DNA of 64,000 nucleotides from Moniliella sp. 'wahieum' (Eukaryota; Basidiomycota; Moniliellomycetes; Moniliellales; Moniliellaceae): the NCBI GenBank assembly GCA_003971905.1, contig RSEE01000044.1:186001-250000 (forward strand). The letters run 5' to 3'. Positions 10,436 to 19,991 of this stretch are shown here, one piece after another. How positions within the stretch are numbered: position 1 is the stretch's first letter; each line of letters starts with the position of its first letter. Below the pieces are notes generated by a model that saw nothing but the letters and a program-made list of their open reading frames with translations, did not search any database and was not told where the DNA came from. Made by a program: the position numbers and the translations under genes.

Positions 10436-13420
10436 CTACAGACCTTCAGCAGTTGGGAGCGGTGGCGAGGATTCGGAAGGCAGCTGAGCACGAGTATCCT
10501 CTTGAATCTTGGGCGCATCGTCTGGCACGGTCAACGGATGGGCATCCTCATCGTCTTGGGCGCCTCCACGGGCTCGGCCGGTAGCTGGGCTTCCTCTTGG
10601 ATTTGGGCGCATCGCCTGGCTCGGCCAACGGCTGGACTTGCTCTTCCTTCTTGGGAGCCTCCACGGATTCCGCCGGCAGTTGGGCTTCCACTTGAGTTTT
10701 AGGCGCTTCGCCTGGCTCGGCCAACGGCTGGGCTTCCTCTTCCTTCTTGGGTTGCCTCTACGGGCTCGGCCGGTAGCTGGGCTTCCTCCTCCATCTTGGG
10801 CGCCTCTCGCTGCTCGGCCGGGGGAGGGGGCGACCCAGAGGGCTCCACGGCCGTCTCCGTAGCTGAAGGTGTTGCTGTGGCGGAAGCTTCAGAGGTAGGT
10901 CCAGTGGGCGGCTCGGGGCCTTCCGTCACAGAAGGAGACACATCTTTTGCCTCTCCCGACTCTGGTGGAGATGGAGCGTGCGGGGCATCCTTTGTGTCCG
11001 GGGCAATTACAGGCGCCTGAGCGAGCTCATTCGATGCAGGAGGCGCAGTGGCTGTAGGAGCAGGGGGGCGTGGCTGGGGTAGCAGCCACGGTGGCCGGGT
11101 AGGCTTGTGAAGGTGGTTGGTCTGTCGAGCGACAAGGGCAGCGTACTCTTCCCTTCGTGGACCATTCCTGTTGTCGGTGGATCATGCCCTGAACCCAAGC
11201 CGCCAACGCAGAACGAATGTCCTTGATGCGCTCGTGGTCAAAATTGGCCACCTCGCGTTTGCAAGTGCGGGAGATGGCATCAAATCGGTTGTGGCGGCGC
11301 ATGACCTCAGCCTCGCGCTCAACCAAGTCCCGACGATCCGCATGCGCCCCTTCGTCCCGCAGACGATCGTGCTTGGCCACCACCTTGCTTAACTCGTCAG
11401 CGGCCCTGCGCCACGCGATCCACGCATCCTCGCGCGTCTGGAATGCTTTCCGCACACTGCCCACCATCCGCTCGTACTCGTACACGATCGAGCCAAGGTC
11501 ATGGACATCCGCTTCAGCTTGCACCTCCCCACATCGCGCGGCCAGGGCTGTAGTCTGCCCCACACCTGCGAAGCAGGTACAGGTTGCCCTCGATAACGAG
11601 CTGGTTGAGAGAGCGGAAAATTGCTTGGCCAGCTCCTGCTCGGCCTTGGCTCGGTGACGGCGCTCTTCGCTCAATGTTTGGACTGCCTTGAAGAGGGTAC
11701 GTAAGTGGGTCTCGAGACTGTCGAGGTACACACGTTGCTTGTCGAACCACTCATCCGTCTCGACAAAGGGGGCCGCCCGCCCCCGTAACACTCACTAAGC
11801 TCGATCCCCAGCCGAGATAGGTCCGTTGTTCTGGCGTGGGCACGGGACCCTTGACCATATCGCGGGCTCGTACATCCGCGGCAAAGTTGTCACTGGAGAG
11901 AAAAAGGGCAAAGTCATCGTCCGTTTGCAACTCTGCGTGATTGGCAATTTTATTGATGCACAGTTCCAACCCGACCCGACGAGCTTCCACCAACTCCGGG
12001 TTGAAACGGCCCAGCTTGACCTTCTCTGGGACAGGTGGAACAATCACGCCCGGGTGGTTGTGGACAAGCGCAGCGTGGAGCCAACGGAAATCACTGTACC
12101 GTCGCAGGACAGAGAAGTGCAGGGAACGGAACCGCTCCGAGGTGGTCCGTGTACGCATCGTGTAGACGGTGTGAGCCGACATGGGCGCTCCGACTGTCTG
12201 AGGATCGCCAACCTTGATCTCAAACCATGCCTTGGGAGGATGGCCATTGACACCAAGGGTGAGCGATTGCGCAACATGCACTTTTCCAGGTGCCACAGCT
12301 TCCGCCGAATGCTCCACCAGCGCCGGCTTGGGTCCAGGCACAGCACGTGCTGCAGAGGACGTGGGAGATGGAGCACCATACCGTTCTGAATCACTGTCCC
12401 CCCCACTTGTACGCTTACCAGTGGATCTCCGCGCAGCTAAAAGACTTCCCAGAGGCGCATCGTCCTTCGGGTCGTCCTCTTCATCGTGGATCTGGGGCTC
12501 AGCCAGGGCGATATTTCCGGAGGAGTGGGATGGGCAGCGAGAGAGTTGAAGGATGGGTCGGGCGAAAGGGCAGGGGCCTGCAAATCAGGGTGAACTGGGC
12601 CCTCGGGCTCTTCGAGTGGGGAAGGAGGTGCGGCTTCAGGGCCGGAACGTGCCAATGTTGATGCCTGAAGAGAAACTGACTGGTCCTCAGAAGCAGGCCC
12701 TTGTGCTGAACGAGTGCCGGTAATTGTGTCGCCCGTGTCAGAAGCATCGGTCTTTTGCTTTGTTTCATCATCCGCGGACGGTGAGCCAAGAGACGTATCC
12801 GAAACCTTATCCTCTCGTTGCTCTTGGTCGAGTACCTGGCCGGACTCACCATCTGCCTGAGCGTTCGCTTCAGGCAGGTTGGGGACATTGACTGGAGGGG
12901 GGTCACCTTCTGTTCTCCATTCTCCACATTGACGACCTCATTCTCAACGTTGCCTGTTCCTCCCCTTCTTTCTCCTTGCTCTCCACCGCGGCCTTTTCCT
13001 TTTGGCGCATCTCTTCAGCCTCGATCGCTTCCCTCTTCTGGCGCTCTTCGGCCTCTGCCTCTTCTTGCTTGCGCGCTCCTCTACCTCGGCTTCTTCCTGC
13101 TTGCGGCGCTCCTCAGCCTCGGCTTCCTCCTGTTTGCGCCGCTTTTCCGCCTCGGCCTCTTCTTGCTTGCGCCGCTCCTCAGCTTCAGCTGCTTCCTGTT
13201 TTCGGCGCTCCTCAGCTTCAGCCTCTTCCTGTTTCGGCGCTCCTCGGCAGCAGCAGCCTCGGCAGCTTCCCGCGCAACTCGCTCTTCTTCCAAGCGTTTT
13301 TGACGCTCTGCTTCTTCTGCCAGTGCTTGGCGGTGTGCTTCGGCAGCCTGTCTGCGCTCCTCGACGACTTGGGCTACATGCTGTTTTTCATGCTGCGCCA
13401 CCACAAAACGGAAACAGGGG
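10436..13420 (-). CDS. VPS5: Vps5/SNX1-type sorting nexin (PX-BAR, retromer) with long coiled-coil N-region and repeated acidic tail
   Basis: Retromer membrane-bending subunit for endosome-to-Golgi recycling. Reading leftwards: a Glu/Ala/Arg coiled coil (13400-13010) with an 11-residue repeat of EERRKQEEAEA type; a Ser/Thr/Pro/acidic linker; a PX domain (about 12230-11900) with LHFSVLRRYSDFRWLHAAL, VIVPPVPEK and GRFNPELVEARR; then a BAR domain (about 11790-11130) with DEWFDKQRVYLDSLE, EERRHRAKAEQELAKQF and NFDHERIKDIRSALAAWV. After VARQTNHLHKP, a Pro/Glu-rich tail carries degenerate repeats of EEAQLPAEPVEAPK type and ends at the TAG complementary to 10436-10438. Several one-base breaks occur (for example near 13238, 11780, 11140 and 10540). 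No Met opens the coiled-coil frame before about 13010, so the true 5' end is uncertain and may be spliced to the SDR gene upstream. Confidence 0.85.
10531..10830 (-). repeat. Degenerate tandem repeats in the sorting nexin tail
   Basis: Alternating units encode (E)EEAQLPAEPVEAPK and (Q)PLAEPGEAPK-like peptides, at least five units. They are visible at DNA level as recurring CTCGGCCGGTAGCTGGGCTT-like and GGCTCGGCCAACGGCTGG-like segments. Frame slips fall inside the repeats. Confidence 0.75.
13041..13237 (-). repeat. 33-bp tandem repeat encoding an 11-residue coiled-coil unit
   Basis: Six adjacent units start at about 13041, 13074, 13107, 13140, 13173 and 13206, each beginning GCGCT or CGCT and ending near a CTGTTTGCG/CTTGCTTGCG motif. 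Five are 33 bp. The last is 32 bp, missing one T in the TTTT run seen in its neighbour, and that is where the reading frame shifts. Confidence 0.85.
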
Positions 13421-14649
13421 TTAGACAAAAGGGCTGGTTCGGGCCAGAAGGATACGAACCTCGTACAAGTAATCGGCCCACCACGTCTCAAATTCGACAT
13501 AGTCGCTCGCCACACCCAGGCGGGAAGTCTCGCTAACATCAAGGCGAGCATTCAATGGCCTAGCGGTCGCAGCTAAGGGTCGGCGTCGTACAGGGGTTCG
13601 AGGTGCGCCGTGGAGGCTGCAGGTCCTTCCTCATCCTCTTCTTCTTTTTCTCCGCCCCTTCCTCACCTTGTTCCTCACGATTGGGGTGGTCCGGGTCGGA
13701 TTCGAGAGCAGACGTAGAAATAGGGGTGGGGGGGAGTTCGCGCCAGGCACGCGCGCGAGCCCCGTTCCACACACGAGCCAACACGATGGACATGATGTAC
13801 TTCGTCATGGCTTCTTGGGCACTAACGTGTACAATGGCTGGCAGAGTGGGCAGAGTGAGAAGCTGAACGATGGCTTTAGCCACGTCCTCAACACAGGTCG
13901 GGTATCGGGTCTGGTTGGCGTCCATCGCCTTGGAAACCTCTCCTTCGGGACGGGGGAGGCGGATGGCATTGAGGAGGATGCTTACCGCACTCTCCTCGGG
14001 CGTCTCGACCTTTCCATAGCTGCATAATCAAAAGAGTTAGCCTTCAGCGAGAACTAGATAGGTGGAGGGGAGGAGGGGAGACATACAGGATGGGCACTCG
14101 CACCACAACGGTCCGCCCTTCAGGCCCAGCCGATGCGACGGCTCGCTCGGCACGCGCCTTGCTGTGACCATAGGCGTTGAGGGGGTGGGTGGGGGCGAGG
14201 GAAGATAGGGCGGACTAGTGCCGTCAAAAACATAGTCGGTCGACATGTGAACGTGAATGGGCGGCCGCTCCTGGCTGGCGCACCAGCGGGCAATGGCGTG
14301 CGGGAGATGGACGTTGAGCGCGTCGGCAGCCGCAGGGTCGGCTTGGACGCGGTCGGGGCGGCGCTCGGCAGCACAGTTGACAATCGCGCGGGGAGCAAGC
14401 CGGTTCAGCAGCGCATCCAGATGCGGGAAGGTCCAGGCTGCGGGCGCGGCATCGGAGCCGCCCGGGACAGGGGCGGGGGTCGCATCGGTCGCATCGGCGA
14501 GCAAGTCGACGGCCTCGAGGGGTGGGGGCAGGGCGGGCATGGGCAGTGCCCACGACGGGGACGCCAGCCTGGAGGAGGGACGCATGGACGGCGCGGCCCA
14601 AAAGGCCGGATGCGCCGAGGACAACGACGGGCCCAGGGGCGGCATCCAT
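13421..14649 (-). CDS. MAT2B-like / RmlD-type NAD(P)-binding SDR protein
   Basis: Resembles the regulatory beta subunit of methionine adenosyltransferase and dTDP-4-dehydrorhamnose reductases (extended SDR). From the ATG at 14649 it reads MDAAPGPVVVLGASGLLGRA, with the GxSGxxG nucleotide-binding motif, then PRAIVNCAAERRPD and HMSTDYVFDGTSPPY; the Y of the SDR YxxxK site appears as AYGHSK (about 14185). An intron at about 14025-14090 (GTATGT donor, GCAG acceptor) leads into YGKVETPEESAV and YPTCVEDVAKAIVQLL. The C-terminus reads DRPLNARLDVSETSRLGV then VEFETWWADYL, as in fungal MAT2B-like proteins. Unspliced, it stops at the TAA complementary to 13421-13423. A good donor (GAG|GTTCGT, about 13455) could instead splice in frame into the Vps5 coiled coil. 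An upstream ATG at 14700 is an alternative start. Confidence 0.8.
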
Positions 14650-15316
14650 GGGCGCAGGAGGCGGTGGTGGGGGCGCGCGGCTGGGAGCCTGCACGGCCAC
14701 TCAGGACTCGGGACTGCCTGGCCGCCGCCCGGGCACCACACCGCCCCTGCAATGTTCAAATCCACGCCGCCGCCGCTTGCGTCTGGCCGCCGCCCACGTT
14801 GCACCGACTCGCGGCGCCACCCGCTGCGGCTGGCCGCTCACACATCGCATCACCGTAGCCAATGGGCACGGCGTGGGCGACGCGTGGAGCGCATGCACGC
14901 ATCCACACCCACTCCCATGTCCGCCGTCCCCACCCCCCCGCCCGTTCCCCGCCGGCCCCACCACCGCCTCGGCCTCCTCCTCGACCAGCCACCCAAGTCG
15001 GCGAGCTCCAGCCAATGCCAGCGGCACGGCCGCGTCCAGGACACCGCCCCCCTCCCCCGGCAGGCTGCAGCCCGGGGGCAGTGCCCAGCGGGGCATTGGC
15101 GAGCGGAATGCGCGTTCCGCCCCGCCCGCTCGGGGGCAGTGTGGCGCACGTGGTGCGGCGCGCGGGGCGGTAATTTTTGCCGATTTTTTGTTCAGCAACC
15201 TCCGCCATCATCATCATCGCCGCGAGCGGCTGCGACGGCGTCAAGGAGCAGCGAGCACCCGTCCCCGCCGTCCCCACCGTCCCACCCCACCGCGCACCCC
15301 CCGCGCACCCTCCCAC
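14650..15316. promoter_or_regulatory. Divergent promoter region (SDR gene / MPP10)
   Basis: About 670 bp of very GC-rich sequence between two divergent starts. Many open frames exist because stop codons are rare at this base composition; none carries a motif. A T-rich spot (ATTTTTTG) lies at about 15183. No specific site is claimed. Confidence 0.4.
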
Positions 15317-18132
15317 ATGGCCCAGCCCCTCTTGTCCCGCCCCGCCTGGCTCGCTGAGCTGGGCGACCGCGTCGCTGCCCATCCGCAGCTCTCGCCAGCC
15401 TCCCCCCCCACTTGGCCGACCTGCCCTTTGCCCCCTGTCCCTCCGACTCATCTACGCCCGCGCCTGCCGCACAGGACGCAGCCCCATCCGCACCGGGGCC
15501 TACCGCGTCGTGGTCCGAGCACCAGCGCTGGCTCCATTCTCAAACCCGCGACGCCGTCAAGGCTCTGTTTGATGCCGGCGTAGCCGGCGAGTCCGAGGCC
15601 CGCCTGCCATCCAGGCCTACCTCCTCACCGCTGCTGGCCACGCCGCACCGTATCACGCCACCCGTTCCACCTCTGCCAAGCGCAAACGGCCCCTCCACAC
15701 CGGGTCCGACTCCGAGTCCGACGCGGAGGCAGAGCCGGATCTGTTACCTCCGCCAACGCCGCTGGCGGAACTCTATGTCCCCCCGCCCCCTCCTGCCGAG
15801 TCGAGTGATACGGCCGATGCAGTCGAGGCTGCGCAACTATGGACCCAGCTCGAACTTCGTCACGCTGGCCTGGATGGGGTGTGCGAGCAAGCCGTGCAAA
15901 TGGACCAAACAGAAGATGATGACGAGGAAGCCGAGGAGCGCCTGGCCACTGCCGAAGCCGAGTCCGAGGAGGACGAGGAGGATGTGTCCGAAGAGGATGA
16001 TGACACCGATGAGGATGCATCGGACGAAGACTTGGCTCGCCTAGCAGCTATGACGGATGCCCAACTGAAGGCAATGGGTTTGCGCCGCGCGAGATTCTCA
16101 AGGTGCGCGCCGAGTTGCGCAAGCGTGGGTTTACCTTCGAGTCTTCAGGCGCACCCCACAATGCGGAAGAGGCTGAACTCGAGGACGCTGAGTTGGAGGA
16201 TATGTCTGACGACGAGCTTTATGGACCGGAAGAGGCAGACGAGGATTCCCAGGTGCATCGGACTTGTCGGATGACGAGGAGGCGAGCCGGGGTAACTATG
16301 GAGCCACTTCAAGACGAAGAGGAGCAGCTGAGAAGGAAGGATATGTTTGGTGTTGTGTCCGAATCCGACTCGGAATCCGACTCGGAAAATGAGTTGGAGC
16401 AGAGGGCATACAAGATACTGAGGTTTCCGCATCAGCCCCCTCGTCCAGCCTCGATGATGGATTTTTCAACTCTCTGCATTCCAGCGGGACACAATCGCGG
16501 CGAGGCCAAGGAGCCGGAGGTGGACGTGGACATGTTTGCAGACCCGTCTACCTGGGCTTCGGACGAAGAGGAGGAGGAGGGTACCGATCTCATGTACGAT
16601 CAATTCTTTGCTCCTCCGGCCGCGGCTGGACGATCGACCGGTCGTAAGTTGATTCGGTTGGTAAAGGCAAAACAGCCTTACCGCACCCAGTAGCGCCCCA
16701 TCAACCAGTGCCGGTCGCGGGAAAATTCGCTTTTCGGACAAGTTCAAGTGCGTCGGATCAAGCGAGCGCCAGGTATGCGCGAACCTCAAGACTTTTCGTT
16801 TCCTCCTGCTTCATTGCATCACTTTGACGTGGATCTTGATTCGGACGGAGATGATGAGGCGGAGAAGGAAGACGAGGAGGACGAAAATGACGAGGAGGAT
16901 GGGGACAGTGACCAAGAACAAGAAAAGGCCAGCTTCATTCTCTGGGCCCTTCCAATTTGGGCGAAGAAAAGATGAGTCTGGACGCGTCGGAGGACGACGA
17001 TGAAGAAGAAGAGGAAGAGGATGCGGACGACGGAGAAGAAGAGGAGGACGATGACGATGAAGGCTCTATAGAGGGCACGGCGCGTCGCGTGGCACAAGAT
17101 TTGTTTGCCGACCAAGATGAGGGGGATGATGTGGCGGATGGACTGTCCACACACGAAAAGCGGCAAGCGGCGCTTGAAGCCGAGATTGCTGCACTGGAGG
17201 CCGAAAATGTGGGGACAAAAGAGTGGGAATTGAAAGGTGAGGCATCGGGCTCGTCGCGGGCCAAGGATGCTGCCTTGGACATGGACATGGACTTTGTTCA
17301 TGCGCTCAAGTCGGCCCCTTTGGCGACGGCAGAAGAGAACGAAGAAGTGGAAGATTTGATCAAGCGCCGCATCCTTGCCGGGGAATTTGACGATGTGCCG
17401 CGCCGCTTGGCGCTAAGCGAGAAAGAGTTTTTGCCTTCCAAACTCGCCTCGCTCAGTGACCAAAAGTCCCAGCAGTCCCTTGCTGAGCTGTATGAGCAAG
17501 AGTACACTCAAGCGCAGACGGGCGGGGCGCCCACTTCCGAGGCAGACAGTAAGTTGGCCGCAGAGCATGCTCAGCTAACGGCTGGTGGAGAATGTGTTCC
17601 ACCAGCTCGACCGCCTCTCCAATGCCCACTACACTCCTCGTCTGCCGACGTGCACGCAGGGCAAATTACGGCTGCGCCCGCGGAGGCGTGGCGGCAATGG
17701 CATCCGAACAAGCGCTGCCTATGCTCGCTACGTCCAGCCAGGCCACACAACAAGCTCCGCGTGAAGTGTACGATCCTTCTTCCCGGACTGGGGTTGCGAC
17801 GGGTCCAGGGTCGCAGGGCGCACGCGTGTCACGTTCCTTTGCGGGAGCCCGGGACGAACTCACGTCCCAAGAAAAGAAGCAGGAACACACACGTCTCCGC
17901 CGGCTCAAGCGCGCTCGCAACCATGGCCCTTCTTCCGGTCCGACGCCGACGATCAAGCCCAAAGCGGGAGGGGCACGCGCAGAGAAGCAGGCGGCGCTGC
18001 AGGCGTTGGCGACGCAGCCCGGGGTGTCGCTGGTCGGAGCCGATGGTCAGCGGAACACCATGGTCAAGAAGCGTGGGCTTTGGAGCGGGCCAAAGCTCCC
18101 CACCAGCGCAGGGCGGGCAACTCAAGCTGTAA
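15317..18132 (+). CDS. MPP10: U3 small nucleolar ribonucleoprotein MPP10
   Basis: Nucleolar component of the 90S/SSU processome for early 18S pre-rRNA cleavage. The ATG at 15317 opens MAQPLLSRPAWLAELGD; long Asp/Glu-rich stretches follow (about 15900-16060, 16560-16590, 16840-17070), typical of Mpp10, with GKIRFSDKFK near 16718. The diagnostic core is STHEKRQAALEAEIAALEAEN (17148-17208), then TKEWELKGEA, a LIKRRILAGEFDDVPRR segment and FLPSKLASLSDQKSQQSLAELY (about 17430-17495). The C-terminal basic part contains REVYDPSSR, LTSQEKKQEHTRLRRLKRARN and KQAALQALATQPGVSLVGADG. Frames change near 15400, 15600, 16090, 16690, 16960, 17590 and 17800. The exact stop is uncertain; the gene converges on NUS1, leaving about 130 bp. 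Confidence 0.88.
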
Positions 18133-18263
18133 CCTACAGGAACTCTCCCCTAGGCTGCGTTACATTACATACACGACTTTTCCCCCTGCATTCTTCCCAC
18201 GTCCCCCCCCCGATCTCATAGTGAAAAGAAGCAGTGGTAGTAGCAGTAGGCATAGCGATTGAG

Positions 18264-19132
18264 TTAGCGGCCATAGCGTTGGCCAGCCCCCGAAAGTTGG
18301 TGCAAGGCCACCAGAACATCGGTTGCTGCATCGGTCTGTGCGGGCAGGGCACGAGTTCACTCAAGCCAATGCTCCAGGGGGGATAGTCTGGCAGCTGGGC
18401 CAGAGTGACGGGTGCCGCAGCGTCCTGCTGCCGCCTTGAGCAGCAACACCTGGGGGGGGGAGAGACGTTGATTGTAGACAGCCCGGACTTTTCGGTAGTA
18501 ATGGAGGAGAAAGGGTATTAGCCAGCGAGGCCAAGGTCGCCTTGCCATCTTGGGAGGAAAGCAGAGCCACTTGTATCCCTCCCGCTGCCTCGCCCGCAGG
18601 CAAAGGCACAAAGCGGTGCGAAGCCACCGAGGCACGTACGCGTGGGCCAGGGGAGCTGGGTAGCGTAGGGAACGCCCGCGCCACCACGCCGGCCGAATCG
18701 AACCAGCTGAACTGCGTTACACCGGCCAGGCGGCCGCTTGGGCATAGGCCCGCATCGCCTTGACTTGCTCGGCGGCGTCCGTGTCGTCCGGCCGGGGACG
18801 ACAAGCGCCAAGTGGAGCGGGACCTTGAACGCGCGGCCATCCAGCTCCACCGCCCGCTCGCCCTGCTGGACAGGGACCGTTTCAGGGAGCAGCCCCAGAT
18901 TCAAAAGCACCTCCTCCGCCGTTTCGTCGGCGTTGAGCAGGGAGCAGGCTGGCGAGCTGGAAGAGAGCGTGTGGCACACCCGCCGGACGATAGCAGCAAC
19001 GAGAGAGTAGGCGTGCCAAACCAGCAGCACAACAGCTGCCGCGGGCCAAGCAAAGGGCGCCAGAGCGGTCCGCAACGGGTGCGGAGCCGGTGTGGATGTG
19101 AGCCAGTCCAGCCTCGGCCTGAGCGGGTGCAT
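18264..19132 (-). CDS. NUS1: Nus1-type subunit of dehydrodolichyl diphosphate synthase (cis-prenyltransferase complex)
   Basis: Non-catalytic ER partner of Rer2/Srt1 in dolichol synthesis, which supplies the lipid for N-glycosylation, O-mannosylation and GPI anchors. Starting at MHPLRPRLDWL (19132), a membrane segment runs AWPAAAVVLLVWHAYSLVAA (about 19062-18998). The cis-prenyltransferase fold follows: KVPLHLALVV, LLSSQDGKATLASLAN, then LPDYPPWSIGLSE near the end. In a third frame the C-terminus reads VLVALHQLSGAGQRYGR before TAA at 18264-18266; the RxG element is conserved in Nus1/NgBR and needed for complex activity. Frames shift near 18755, 18520, 18420 and 18358. A more upstream ATG (19195) would add 21 residues. 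ALG8, which acts later in the same pathway, lies at 30.9-33.2 kb. Confidence 0.85.
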
Positions 19133-19991
19133 GGTCGATGGGTGACGAGGGATGGTGGGGGTGAAGATCGGAGCAGGGGGGAGGGAAATCCCCACCAGAA
19201 ATCAACAAGTGAAATCCATTTTAGGCTGGCGGCCACACAGAGTACGACAGCAGTAAGTATGCTTGGCCGGCAACAAGTGTCCCGGTAGCAAAACTGCGAC
19301 GGCAATTCTGTCTGGTCCAATTCCTGTGCCTGGTCTACAGCTGCGAGCAACTGATCTAGGGTCAGAGCTCAGGTCAACCTGACCGCGCTCTCAGCCTGAA
19401 GGAACGGCGCTGGTAGTGGGCCCTCCTTAGATCTTATTCCCATGCCCTCTCTGATTCTCCTTTTTCTTTAGTAGTTCCTTTGGCCAACCCTCCGTTCGCC
19501 GTCTGATGGCCAGAGTCACAGGGCACTTTCTCCCTGTCATATCATCTCGACCAAATCTCTCGGGTTGGTCAAAAAATGCGTCGGCCGCGCGTACGTACTG
19601 CATGCCCCAGTACTAGTAGGGGGTGCTGCTGCAACGATTTTGCGTCCTGTGCCATACAGAAGAGACTTATTGGCATCATAATACTGAGGAGGGCATCATT
19701 GTCTACAGCAGCAGTAGCCAGCAGTACGGGATGTATTGACCACAAGTGTTACAGACCACACTACGGACTCCCAGTACTGATCTCAGTCTCTAACGGTGCG
19801 GCAACGAGAGTTCACCCAATTCAACACAAAAGGGGGTGGAGGAACAGCAGAAGAAGTCAAGACAATGAGGTAAGGACCTGAAAGGCGCAGAGCATGGCCG
19901 CCTTTCCTGATCCATTCTGGTCTTCGCATCGCCCAGAAGAGGATAAAGCGGAGGAAGAATGGGGTGTTTAGTTGTGGTTTCTGTTCATCAC
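19133..19991. other. Intergenic region between NUS1 promoter and OPT 3' end
   Basis: About 860 bp, lower in GC than the genes. No coding motif or RNA gene seen. It should contain the NUS1 promoter on its left side and the transporter 3' UTR on its right. Confidence 0.45.

Noticed and set aside
13575..13620. tRNA-like T-arm (GGGGTTCGAGGTGCGCC)
   Set aside because: It lies inside the coding end of the SDR gene and no acceptor, D or anticodon arm can be formed around it.
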